Assembly: GCF_900101875.1 (NCBI RefSeq)
Contig: NZ_FNAI01000010.1
Span: 124,001 to 188,000 of the forward strand
DNA from: Mucilaginibacter pineti
Lineage (GTDB): Bacteria > Bacteroidota > Bacteroidia > Sphingobacteriales > Sphingobacteriaceae
Length of the DNA stretch: 64,000 nt
Direction: 5' to 3'
Below, in pieces: positions 18,146-27,023 of this stretch. Every line of letters begins with the position of its first letter. Within the stretch, counting starts at the first letter, position 1. A model generated the notes under the pieces. The model was not told the origin of the DNA, ran no database searches, and worked only from the letters and a program-made list of their open reading frames with translations. A program made the position numbers and the translations under genes.

Positions 18146-18413
18146 AAGCATAAAGGTGGCGGAATAAAATTAAGGCTGCGAATCTTTTTTGCATACCCTG
18201 TTTTAATAAATCTTGTGGCCTCTTCATAGTCTACGATCAGTCATTTAAAAAACGGGATGCCTGCAAATATACCAGCCATAGTTCGTGAAAAGCACGTCGC
18301 GATCACCTTATTGTTGCCTATGGTATAGTTTGTGGCAATTATGTGATAGAGATATGTATGTAACCGTTGCCTCTGCGGCAGAAAGTATTGCCTTTGAAGT
18401 AAAATTAAAGAGC

Positions 18414-19271
18414 TTATGCGGCCTGATCGATCCACTTTTTAAATGCCAGAGCGCGTTTTTGACTAATGATTACATCTGAGTTAAAGGAAGGATGCAGTTC
18501 CGCTTTTAATTTACCATACGACAGCAAATCAAACCCTTTGCAGGTCTGCCGGTGAGCAATTATTTGCCGGTTGATCCGGAAAAATTTCCTTTCCGGTAGC
18601 TGTTCCTGTACCTCATCTAATGAAAGGCTAATAAAAAAATCTTCACCTGTGACCGTGCGCAGGAAATTGCTTTCATCTTTACGATAGCAATAGGCAATCT
18701 GGTCCATGCCTAATAAAACGTTTGCGGCCCCTTTGCTTACCTGAAAAGTTTCTCTCACGGCATCATTAGTTATAGGCGTGGTTTTATCCATCCTATCAAT
18801 AACTTCTTTTGCCTGCGCCCATCTTTCGTAAAAGTAGTAAGCAATATAATAGCAATTGATAATGAGGATTTGCAGGAGGATAAACTGGAAGTCATAACGC
18901 AGGTAGGAGGTATCCAGGATATTGACACCATTCAAGCGAAAGTATAATGCCGCCAGGAGGAAAGCCAGGAAACCGGGAATCATTAATCCGAAAAATAGTT
19001 GCAGTCCGGTGCGGTAAACGGGCTGTTGCATCCAATCAAATTTTTTATCCAGCTTGATGACAATGTAACGGACAGAACCGAATAATAAAAAGGCGATGAT
19101 AAAGCTCCCGGTAAATGCGTAATAATATTCCGGTGTCAATAAAATCTCAAAGGTTGATTGTGTTTCCCCATATACAATCACAATATGCGTTGCTATAATA
19201 CAGACAATTAATCGGAGATATAAATCTTTATAGGCTATTGGCGAAGTATAACTGAGTGCGGCTTCCTGCAT
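18414..19271 (-). CDS. Membrane-anchored LytTR DNA-binding regulator (paralog of the first gene)
   Basis: 285 residues: four hydrophobic helices within residues 15-155, then a LytTR domain (about 175-280) with FLRTVTGEDFF and FRINRQIIAHRQ. The membrane part closely resembles that of the gene at 149-1132, down to the YFRLNG..ILDTSYLRYDFQF block. It diverges from a small gene at 19382 across 110 bp, which may be its target. Confidence 0.8.
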   Translation of the reverse strand: MQEAALSYTSPIAYKDLYLRLIVCIIATHIVIVYGETQSTFEILLTPEYYYAFTGSFIIAFLLFGSVRYIVIKLDKKFDWMQQPVYRTGLQLFFGLMIPGFLAFLLAALYFRLNGVNILDTSYLRYDFQFILLQILIINCYYIAYYFYERWAQAKEVIDRMDKTTPITNDAVRETFQVSKGAANVLLGMDQIAYCYRKDESNFLRTVTGEDFFISLSLDEVQEQLPERKFFRINRQIIAHRQTCKGFDLLSYGKLKAELHPSFNSDVIISQKRALAFKKWIDQAA

Positions 19272-19381
19272 AAGTTTTGCTCTTTCTGATCCTTATGTAA
19301 AAATGATGGATAATTACCTAATAGTTAATGTATTCTAACGATATTAGGTTTTAATTATTATTAAATAAATCTACACCACAC

Positions 19382-19762
19382 ATGACAAAACAATTATTTA
19401 CTCCTGCGGGGGTACAAGCAAAGGTGGCAGAGCTGTATGCCCTGCCTGACGCTAATCTTCAAAGAGAAGCAGGTTTAATGAGAGCAGATTTCAGATCCTG
19501 GTTAAACACCAATTTCTCGCTGGACACCAAGCAGGCGGCCTACTTAGCCGGTATGGATATCCGCTTCCTGCAAGATGCGGGGGAACTTACTGCATCTTCG
19601 GCAAGCGCAAAGCTTGGCATTTCATTGGTCGCGCCAAATCCACCTGATGTTTTCAGCAGTAAGTATATTACTCCGGGCAAACGGCCAACACCTAAATACG
19701 ATTCAGGTAGCGGTTACAGCATAACCGGTTCGCTGGAATTCACTATTGGTTATACCATATAA
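19382..19762 (+). CDS. Small uncharacterised protein divergent from a LytTR regulator
   Basis: 126 residues, no signal peptide. The first 80 residues are helical (VQAKVAELYALPDANLQREAGL). The C-terminal 40 are Gly/Ser/Tyr-rich and low in charge (SGSGYSITGSLEFTIGYTI). It has its own terminator at 19770-19795. A short stand-alone gene beside a membrane LytTR protein could be its regulated output, such as a secreted peptide or signal, but nothing in the sequence shows this. Confidence 0.5.
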   Translation: MTKQLFTPAGVQAKVAELYALPDANLQREAGLMRADFRSWLNTNFSLDTKQAAYLAGMDIRFLQDAGELTASSASAKLGISLVAPNPPDVFSSKYITPGKRPTPKYDSGSGYSITGSLEFTIGYTI

Positions 19763-19769
19763 ATGACAG

Positions 19770-19795
19770 GGCATCATGGAATAAACCATGATGCC
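19770..19795 (+). terminator. Strong hairpin terminator
   Basis: Perfect 10-bp arms GGCATCATGG and CCATGATGCC around a 6-nt loop, then a pyrimidine-rich tail, directly after the 19382-19762 gene. Confidence 0.7.
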
Positions 19796-19858
19796 TCTCT
19801 TATTTAAAATACTGAAAGTCTTGCAGTAAAAGGACTTTATGCCTACATTAGCTTCACA

Positions 19859-20446
19859 ATGGCAGCAATGGATACCTCAGCGATGAATGACGGGGCTTTA
19901 CCGATCCACATGGGTGAAGCAACGGATTTCGAGCGTATCTTTCTTTTATATCATGCACCACTTCGTTATTACTGTGAACAGCTAACAGGAGTGGAGGAAG
20001 AATGCGAAGATATCGTAAGCCATTTATTTCTCAAACTTTGGCAAAAGCAAGTCGAATTTAAAAGCGCGGCGCATGCGCAGGCCTATCTCTATCGTTCCGC
20101 CAAAAATGCCTGTATAAATTTTATCAGGAACGGGAAAACAGCGTTTGAAAAAGAAGAAGTTTTAAGTTCAACTTCTACAGAATTTTCAGAAAACCATCTC
20201 GATGTCATCATTCGTACAGAGGTTTGGGCGGAATTGTACAGAGCTATTGCAGGCCTGCCGCCACAGAGCCGCAAGGTAATTACCATGAGTTACTTAGAAG
20301 GCATGAGCAATCAGGAAATTGCTGATGAGATGAACCTTTCATTGCAGACCGTTAAGAATCACAAAGTACGCGGACTTAGCTTACTAAAAGAGGGCCTGCC
20401 TGATGCCAGCCTGATCTTATTGTTTAGCTGCATGCTCTTAAAATAA
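19859..20446 (+). CDS. ECF-type RNA polymerase sigma factor
   Basis: 195 residues. Sigma region 2 (FERIFLLYHAPLRYYCEQL and the DIVSHLFLKLWQK core) and region 4 (LPPQSRKVITMSYLEGMSNQEIADEMNLSLQTVKNHK) are both intact. It belongs to the Bacteroidetes sigma/FecR type, but no anti-sigma gene follows. The only FecR in the window is at 27024, 6.6 kb away. The C-terminal leucine-rich tail is typical of this group. Confidence 0.85.
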   Translation: MAAMDTSAMNDGALPIHMGEATDFERIFLLYHAPLRYYCEQLTGVEEECEDIVSHLFLKLWQKQVEFKSAAHAQAYLYRSAKNACINFIRNGKTAFEKEEVLSSTSTEFSENHLDVIIRTEVWAELYRAIAGLPPQSRKVITMSYLEGMSNQEIADEMNLSLQTVKNHKVRGLSLLKEGLPDASLILLFSCMLLK

Positions 20447-20695
20447 CGCTAGCTGTAATACCACCTCCAATTACTATCATAATTTTGGTCAAAATTCTCT
20501 TTACTATTAAAACTGGCATTGAAATTTTAAGTGTGATATACCAAAGAACGTATTCTTCCTTAATCGCAGAAGTCTGTTTCTGTTGCTCCGTATTATTGAG
20601 TGCTTCATTAGTATAAAGAAAAAGGTTACATACTGTCCAAAAGCAATAACTTCCGAAAGGCCCGCTGTGTCTTTCTTTAAAGGCATTTCGATCAT
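20424..20695 (-). pseudogene. Frameshifted small membrane protein coupled to the SUFU gene
   Basis: An ATG at 20693-20695 overlaps the stop of the SUFU-domain gene (TAATG). Its frame reads MPLKKDTAGLSEVIAFGQYV and then loses sense. From about 20620 a second frame continues with NTEQQKQTSAIKEEYVLWY and a C-terminal membrane helix to a stop at 20424. A one-base slip in the CCTTTTTCTTT stretch would join them into one protein of about 90 residues. The coupling to SUFU suggests a partner now broken. Chance open frames are the alternative. Confidence 0.4.
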
Positions 20696-21285
20696 TATAG
20701 TACGGATTTCCTGTCGAAATTATAAAAATCAATTTCGTGCTGCTGTAGTAACGATTCCAATGCGTCGTCACCATTCTTCAGCTTAAATTCCAGCTCTTTG
20801 TCGGAAATTGGGATGCAAAGCAAAAAATGGACCTCTTTGTTATCCAGTTTTAGTTGGTCTAATTTATCTTGCCACAAAAAGGGAGCTGTAAAATAAATGT
20901 GTTTCATTTCAGTATTCTGGTAATAAAACTGCATTATTTTCATAAAAACAGCACCGGGGCGACATTCAAATTTGTCTTTGGCGATATAAAACCCACATGT
21001 TGATAGTACATTCGATGCCTGATTGTATATTTTATAAGTTGCCAGTAACAGCTCTACCGGGATATTAGTAGAACCAATCATATTAGGATGATCGGATAAA
21101 CCAATGGTACTATAGATATTAACGCTGTTATCAATTGGATCTGTTACACTTAATATATCAAGTTGATTCTCTTCTTTTTCGTCGTAATAAGGGAATATTT
21201 TGGGTTCAAAGCCTAATGCCCCGGCAACAAATCTCCCTAACTTTATATTATCAGCTGAGGGTGGGATGTTCTTTGGTTTATCCAT
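20695..21285 (-). CDS. SUFU-domain (suppressor of fused) protein
   Basis: 196 residues covering one SUFU domain: DILSVTDPIDNSVNIYSTIGLSDHP at the N-terminal side and the closing FLLCIPISDKELEFKLKNG block. In bacteria such proteins often serve as immunity proteins next to polymorphic toxins. No toxin gene is visible nearby, so this would be an orphan immunity gene. The start ATG is unambiguous. Cytosolic. Confidence 0.75.
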   Translation of the reverse strand: MDKPKNIPPSADNIKLGRFVAGALGFEPKIFPYYDEKEENQLDILSVTDPIDNSVNIYSTIGLSDHPNMIGSTNIPVELLLATYKIYNQASNVLSTCGFYIAKDKFECRPGAVFMKIMQFYYQNTEMKHIYFTAPFLWQDKLDQLKLDNKEVHFLLCIPISDKELEFKLKNGDDALESLLQQHEIDFYNFDRKSVL

Positions 21286-21399
21286 TCTTATATAATTATT
21301 TCAATTCATCTTTAATTTACAACTTATTTATTTAGGTTGCTAAGGTATTTAATGATAAATGGATTCATCAAAAGTTTTATTTGTACAGGCGGGTTTTAA

Positions 21400-21630
21400 A
21401 TGCGAAGCTATTTAAAAAATGTCTACATTGGGCGACTACGCAAATTGCTGGAACGTCTTGAAAGCATAGGGGGATCAGGTTTTATATTACATCTTTTAAA
21501 GGATAAGTCATTATATTACAGCTGGCATAATAAATTTGATGCACAGGGGTGAAATCAAACTACCGATAAACTTCTGTTCGCTCGAAGTATAAACCAAGGC
21601 TGGGAAGCTGAGATTACAATTACACTATAA
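21400..21630 (+). pseudogene. Short gene interrupted by an in-frame TGA
   Basis: The 362-bp gap between the SUFU gene and the next plus-strand gene contains an ATG-started frame of 50 residues (MRSYLKNVYIGRLRKLL...SLYYSWHNKFDAQG), a TGA at 21550-21552, and then 25 more sensible codons (TDKLLFARSINQGW...ITITL) to a TAA. Continuity on both sides of the stop suggests a recent nonsense mutation or a decaying gene. No family recognised. Confidence 0.35.
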
Positions 21631-21647
21631 ATTCAATTAAACTTCGA

Positions 21648-22262
21648 ATGTCCAAAGTTAAAATAAACCTACTTTTTATGCTACTGTTAGTTGGCACTTC
21701 AATGGCAAATGGACAAACAAACGTTTATAAAGAACATTCATACCGGAAGATATTTAAACTTAAATATCCTCAGGAATATATTGTTGAGGAACTAAGTTAC
21801 CCTTTGAAAGACCAGTATTCTCAAAGTTGGATTTATAAGTATAAACAAAGAGAATCTATGACTGTCCGTTTTACGGAAGGATTTGAAATAAAGCCTGCAG
21901 AAGAATATTTTGAAAAGGAGGCGGCAGACGAACAGGGTTATGCAAAGCAACTCGTTCCTGCCAAGCCGTATAAAACAACTCAGCCAACTTCCTTAAACTG
22001 GTATTACAGGAAATATTGTACCAAAACACCTGGATTGCCACTGGATACGCTGGATGAATACACATTCTTGGACGATAAGGCGTCAACCTCTATAACCTTT
22101 ACTTTTCAGCGGATTCCTCAGAAAGAAATAGATTATCTGGTTAGCCAGGTTAGGTATACCAAACCGAAGTGGGAAGCGAGCGACTATGTCTACTTATTTA
22201 TAGGGATAAGTATATTTATAGTCTATTTACTTATCAAATTCAGGCGAAAGAAAGCGTTGTAA
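21648..22262 (+). CDS. Secreted, C-terminally membrane-anchored protein, unknown function
   Basis: 204 residues: a signal peptide (cleavage likely after NGQ at about residue 24), an extracytoplasmic alpha/beta domain, one membrane helix at about 179-197 and a basic RRKK tail on the cytoplasmic side. No family recognised; it is isolated. Confidence 0.55.
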   Translation: MSKVKINLLFMLLLVGTSMANGQTNVYKEHSYRKIFKLKYPQEYIVEELSYPLKDQYSQSWIYKYKQRESMTVRFTEGFEIKPAEEYFEKEAADEQGYAKQLVPAKPYKTTQPTSLNWYYRKYCTKTPGLPLDTLDEYTFLDDKASTSITFTFQRIPQKEIDYLVSQVRYTKPKWEASDYVYLFIGISIFIVYLLIKFRRKKAL

Positions 22263-22395
22263 AAGCGATTTATCGTCACTACGAGCTTGTGTCAACATGG
22301 CCGCGTCTTCGCACTTCCATTCCTAATTTAGTGATCTTTCCGAATAGACACGCGTACTCAAATTTCGAATTCAGTAACATAAATATTGCCATTAA

Positions 22396-22536
22396 TTTTC
22401 AAAGTTGGAAAACTATGAGGTGAAATCCGGAAGCAGCCAATATGTCTTTATATTTGGAAAAGAATATCAGAACAAGATTTTTGGGAAAGTGGATTCAGGT
22501 GACTTTTTATGTTTTGAACGACTACCGATCGATTAA
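22396..22536 (+). other. Possible gene remnant in a 364-bp gap
   Basis: Between 22263 and 22626 only a start-less 46-codon frame (KLENYEVKSGSSQYVFIFG ... FERLPID) looks protein-like. It may be the tail of a decayed gene; otherwise I see nothing in the gap. Confidence 0.25.
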
Positions 22537-22626
22537 CTTGTATAAAGTGATTTTAAAAATATTTTATAACAATTCAATCAATTAAAACTGAGCACTCAAT
22601 TTATTGATAGCAAACACAGCATTTAG

Positions 22627-23289
22627 ATGGACAAATATTTAACAGACTTAGTTGAAAGAATGTCGGACACCAGCGACCAAATTTTAAGAGCTGGTTTCGA
22701 CGGCTCCAGGACAATTTCGTGGAATGCTTTAAGAGAAGCGGAAAAAATTAACAACATAACGTTCATACCCCAACTCATTTCACTAATAGATAGTGAGATG
22801 AATAAAAAGAAACGAAGCAAAGCTTATTTTCTTTTGGGGCACATAGCGAAGAACACTAATAATTTTGAAGCTTTAAGTTATCTAATTGCCCGCATTAATA
22901 AGGAAAGCGACAAATACATAATCTCTTCTCTACTTGAAAGGATTGCCTCTATCAAAAAACCACTTGGGACAGATTTACAACCTTTACTTCAGGCCACTCG
23001 AAGCGAAAAGTGGTTAATCAGGCACAGTGCTATACAATCATTAAGCAATACTTCAGACAATCTTGCAGAAACGGCGTTGATCAATATCATTGACAATACA
23101 GATGATCCCTATGATCTGACCTATTCAAATGCGACGCTAAATACTATAGGAACGTCCATAGCTATTCCATTTCTGGAAAAGCACTTAAAAAGCAAAAAAA
23201 GAGATGTTAAAAATTCGGCACAGTATGCAATCGATGAAATTAAAAAACGCATAAAAACTCAAAAGGATACATACGGTTTAGGCAGCTAA
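22627..23289 (+). CDS. HEAT-repeat protein
   Basis: 220 residues of paired amphipathic helices. Repeats are visible at about 25-60, 60-95, 100-135, 135-170 and 170-205 (for example SEKWLIRHSAIQSLSNTSD and KDVKNSAQYAID-like helices). It has no signal peptide or catalytic motif. It probably acts as a cytosolic protein-binding scaffold. Confidence 0.65.
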   Translation: MDKYLTDLVERMSDTSDQILRAGFDGSRTISWNALREAEKINNITFIPQLISLIDSEMNKKKRSKAYFLLGHIAKNTNNFEALSYLIARINKESDKYIISSLLERIASIKKPLGTDLQPLLQATRSEKWLIRHSAIQSLSNTSDNLAETALINIIDNTDDPYDLTYSNATLNTIGTSIAIPFLEKHLKSKKRDVKNSAQYAIDEIKKRIKTQKDTYGLGS

Positions 23290-23391
23290 AAGCATACCTA
23301 AACTGGCATTTATCATCATTAGGTTAACTGCAACCAATAAGAAATAGAAAGGTATTTTTCATCGCATAATGAGATAAATCGTAAAAGTTAC

Positions 23392-23730
23392 CTATTTATT
23401 GGCTGCCATTATTGATCCTAGCAAAAGGAATAGGCCACCTGCTCCAAATACAAATGCCCAATATTGCATTTTAATAAAAAACAGGGAATGGTCTGGTTTA
23501 ATCAGAAACTCCCGACCGCTTGCCTTGTCAATCATCACCCGGTTTTTGGCAGGTGAATTAAACTTTTTACCAATAAACCAAATTGCGGTTGCTGCTGCAA
23601 AACAGCCCAGGCATGGGCCTAAAAAGATGCTTTTAGGGAACAACTCCCATAAAAGCACACTAAAAATGCCTATTATCGCGGCCGCAATAAACGGAACCAA
23701 AAAACCGTAACCTTTCCAAATGATGAACAT
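23392..23730 (-). CDS. Small three-helix membrane protein
   Basis: About 112 residues from the ATG at 23730; a longer frame begins at 23799. Membrane helices at the N-terminus (GYGFLVPFIAAAIIGIF), middle (GPCLGCFAAATAIWFIG) and C-terminus, with a conserved-looking ASGREFLIKPDHSLFFI stretch between. Similar small proteins of unknown role are common in Gram-negative bacteria. Confidence 0.55.
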   Translation of the reverse strand: MFIIWKGYGFLVPFIAAAIIGIFSVLLWELFPKSIFLGPCLGCFAAATAIWFIGKKFNSPAKNRVMIDKASGREFLIKPDHSLFFIKMQYWAFVFGAGGLFLLLGSIMAANK

Positions 23731-23799
23731 AGTTTTGTTTATTATATTAATAGTTACCTCCTTCACCATATGCTTATGCACTAAAGGAAATATATACAA

Positions 23800-24101
23800 T
23801 TACAAATTAACTCTCTATTTGTTATGAAGTACCTCAACCTGGAGCAGTGAAATCGCTATCGATGGTAAAGAATACATCCAAAGTGTAAATAATGATGTGT
23901 TTTTTTTGTACGTCTTTTCAAAACAAACGACGGATTATATCCTTAACAGATAACCTACGATATTACTGATGCTTCAACTGAACATTAGGGCATCGCGCTG
24001 ATTGACCTTACTATAACCACAATTAAACTATGCCTATTTCTGTTACTAATGTTTGCGTTTGCCATACCAAAATATATTTGCTCACCTAACCACATCTGCT
24101 T
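23800..24101. other. Intergenic stretch with decayed coding sequence
   Basis: Two overlapping frames near 23870-23960 look protein-like (SSEIAIDGKEYIQSVNND and a shorter EVPQPGAVKS in another frame) but have no start. Probably the remains of a gene. No clear regulatory site seen. Confidence 0.25.
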
Positions 24102-26195
24102 ATGAAGTTTTATAATAGTCTGATCACACTTATATGCTTTCTGTTTCTTTGTGCCTGTTCCGGGCCGGTGAAAAAGAATAGCAAGCCGGATAATTCGCTA
24201 AATGACAAATTATTAAGCGCGCTTAAGGGTAAAAGCCTGAAAGAGATCCGCGAGCTTATGCAAGCCCAGTCTACCCAGTTTGATGCCCTCTTTAAATTAG
24301 CCGATATCAGACTGGAGATCACTCCCGGCTCATCTGATAAAAACAATACCGACGAAGGTGTGATCCGCGAGCCATTATACCAATTCACACCGGCAGCTGC
24401 TGTTGAGGATGGCTTGAAAGATGTGTCATCAAATTTTACATTTCAGCAGGAGATTAAACCCGATGGCTCATCGCTGTTAACCTACCTAGCTAACAATTAC
24501 ACTGCCCCGGATTTTTATAGCAAGGATAACAACAAAGCTGTTTTAACTACATCTGTATCTATCCAGAAGCTGTACCTGCATGACCATTCGGATTCTAAAT
24601 ACACGGAAACCACCGAAAAAATTGACGACCCCGTACAATTAGCATCCCGCAAACCTATCGACAGCATAACAGCCCGGCTAACATTCAATGTAGTAAATAA
24701 AGTAGAGCGGGCCATACTAAGCAAAGATGAGCCCAAAAAAGATATTGGAGATGGATACGTTGAGTTAAAGCAAATGGGCGGTAGCTCGGCTAGATTAATG
24801 ATTAGCGGGCATACCGAGCGGGTTTTGGCTGTTGCGGGCATAGATGCAAAAGGAAGGGTAATAGATCAAAACAGCACAAGTAGTAATTCGTTACCATCGC
24901 CTGCTAAGCGCAAATATTTTGAAGAATTAAATAAGGTACTCAAAAGTGCCGTGGCAGACATTGATGCAGGAAAATATAAAACGACAGATGCATTACTTAC
25001 CGCTATAAAGCCAAAACTTCCTGCGGGTCCCGCCGAAGATGAGTTATCAGCTCAAAATGATCTCCTTTCTTCTTATCATTTTTATCAGGATATATCCAAA
25101 ATTGTAGTTTATTATGCCAGCGAAGTAAAGGATATTACGCATACCGTTACCTTAAAAAACCAACAGGTTATAGCCAGTGGACTGTCCTTGGCACAGGGAG
25201 ATAAAGAAGAGGTAAACGGAATTATCAATGCCGATGGCAGCTGGCTGATTAAGCCTGTTTACAACAATTTGATCGAGATCAATCCTTATTATTATAAATC
25301 ATGCAAAGGCAGCAGGGACAACACTTGCGATTTTTACAGGCTCGATCCAGGCAATAAAAAACTGATCAACTTTAAAGATACCCGGCTTGCCGGCTATGCC
25401 GTGGGCGCGGCTCAGGGCATGGAAAATGTGATTTTTTATAAAATAGATCCTGCAGATTTAACCGTGCCTCCCAAGGGACTCCTAAATAAACAGGGAGAGG
25501 TTATTTTGAAGCCGCTTTATGATATAATAGACCATGCGGGTAATTATTTGCTCGCCGCCCGTGAAAATCCCAAAACGCAGAAAGACGAATTTTCATTATT
25601 TACACAAACCGGCGTGCCGGTAATTGCCTCCAGTGAAGAAGCTATAGGCCATGACGGGCTATTTATATTTGTGAGATTGAAAACAAGCGCCAATGACGTG
25701 GTGAAAAAATATCAATTACTGGATAAAAATACCGGAAAAAGCTTTTTACCAGCCGGGCTATACAGCCAGGAAACGAATTGGAACGAAGGCTTAATGCTTG
25801 TAGGTAACGGGAAAAGCAAGTTTTTTATTGACCGCACCAAAACCAAGAAGATAGATGTTTCTCAGTATACAATTATAAAACCTTTCAGTCATGGTTATGC
25901 TAATGTAAAAAGCCCAAAAGGTTTTTGGGGTGTCATTAATATCAAAGGCGATTTGGTACTTGGTTGCACTTATGATCAGATCTCGACAGTTTATAATAAC
26001 CTGTGTCTGCTTAGTGATAAAGGACAAGACCAAAAAGAGCGCTACGGCCTTTTCAATGTAGTAACAGGTGATATGGTTGTGCCAATGATGGCCTATGCTG
26101 ATGATAGCTATGGTTCTGTACATGGAGAAGGCGCAACAACTATCTATTATATCGGGGGCAAAACTTATGATGCCTTCGGTAAGAAAATTAAATGA
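24102..26195 (+). CDS. WG-repeat lipoprotein
   Basis: 697 residues with a canonical lipobox (FLFLCACSG), so it is an envelope lipoprotein. The N-terminal half is helical and charged. The C-terminal half carries at least four WG/KWG-type beta repeats: NADGSWLIKPVYNNL, NKQGEVILKPLYDII, KGFWGVINIKGDLVLGCTYDQI and RYGLFNVVTGDMVVP. The repeats likely form a binding surface at the cell envelope; the ligand is unknown. Confidence 0.75.
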   Translation: MKFYNSLITLICFLFLCACSGPVKKNSKPDNSLNDKLLSALKGKSLKEIRELMQAQSTQFDALFKLADIRLEITPGSSDKNNTDEGVIREPLYQFTPAAAVEDGLKDVSSNFTFQQEIKPDGSSLLTYLANNYTAPDFYSKDNNKAVLTTSVSIQKLYLHDHSDSKYTETTEKIDDPVQLASRKPIDSITARLTFNVVNKVERAILSKDEPKKDIGDGYVELKQMGGSSARLMISGHTERVLAVAGIDAKGRVIDQNSTSSNSLPSPAKRKYFEELNKVLKSAVADIDAGKYKTTDALLTAIKPKLPAGPAEDELSAQNDLLSSYHFYQDISKIVVYYASEVKDITHTVTLKNQQVIASGLSLAQGDKEEVNGIINADGSWLIKPVYNNLIEINPYYYKSCKGSRDNTCDFYRLDPGNKKLINFKDTRLAGYAVGAAQGMENVIFYKIDPADLTVPPKGLLNKQGEVILKPLYDIIDHAGNYLLAARENPKTQKDEFSLFTQTGVPVIASSEEAIGHDGLFIFVRLKTSANDVVKKYQLLDKNTGKSFLPAGLYSQETNWNEGLMLVGNGKSKFFIDRTKTKKIDVSQYTIIKPFSHGYANVKSPKGFWGVINIKGDLVLGCTYDQISTVYNNLCLLSDKGQDQKERYGLFNVVTGDMVVPMMAYADDSYGSVHGEGATTIYYIGGKTYDAFGKKIK

Positions 26196-26339
26196 TAATA
26201 AAGGCGGCTGCTATTTTATTAATCGTACCAGCAAGCGATTTTATATTTGAGGGCATAGGCCTTTTTTGATATTAGGAAGCTGCCATTATTATTTTCTAAA
26301 TAAGCCTGTGATGCATCAATCCAATTGATAAGAATATTC

Positions 26340-26774
26340 TTATTTGAAATATTGAAATTCCCATTTGCTTTGCCTGAATTCGAAAGAATTGTGATAGGAA
26401 TCGTCTTGGGGATGATAAAATGAAAAGTCAATTTGCGGGTGTTGATGATCGAACTCTTCGATGACGGAATGTGGGGTGTTCCATTTCCCGTTCAAATGAA
26501 GCTTAGTAAGATGCTTATCTTTCCAAACCTGGTCGGCCAAAACATCCAGGTTACCGATATTAGCCATTAGGCTGGTGAGTTGCTTGGGTAATGTTTTGAT
26601 CAGCGTTAGGGTAACCGCCTCACAGAATACCAGGTTGAGCGAAGTTAAATTCCTGTAATCTTCCCAAGGAAACGCCTCGAGCTGTGTTATCGTAAAACCC
26701 TCGAGGCGAACCTCAGCCGCTTTGCTAATCGAACTATTTTCGGGTTTGAGTATGATTTTAGTGTGTTTTATCAT
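26340..26774 (-). CDS. Small leucine-rich-repeat-like protein
   Basis: 144 residues, no signal peptide. Three strand-turn units resemble irregular leucine-rich repeats (NLTSLNLVFCEAVTL, QLTSLMANIGNLDVL, HLTKLHLNGKWNTP). The last 30 residues are rich in His, Phe and Asp. Function unknown. Confidence 0.5.
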   Translation of the reverse strand: MIKHTKIILKPENSSISKAAEVRLEGFTITQLEAFPWEDYRNLTSLNLVFCEAVTLTLIKTLPKQLTSLMANIGNLDVLADQVWKDKHLTKLHLNGKWNTPHSVIEEFDHQHPQIDFSFYHPQDDSYHNSFEFRQSKWEFQYFK

Positions 26775-27023
26775 TGGAGGGGATTAAAAATGTTTTTCTT
26801 AGGCAAGATGATCTTGTAAAGTTCAATATAAAAGTTTTATAAACCTACGAGGTTTACAGGTATTTCATTTGCATGGGGACAACACATAAACAAAAGCATG
26901 ATCTGTAATATAGCCGGGCAACTACATCAATGTTTGCGTCATTTAAAGAAAAAGTAAAATAATTGTAAACTGAATAGGTACTTTTTGGACAGTTGCGTGT
27001 ATTGATATTAATACAGCGACAGC

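Noticed and set aside
26219..26431. 70-codon minus-strand frame after the LRR-like gene
   Set aside because: Overlaps that gene and no convincing frameshift joins them.
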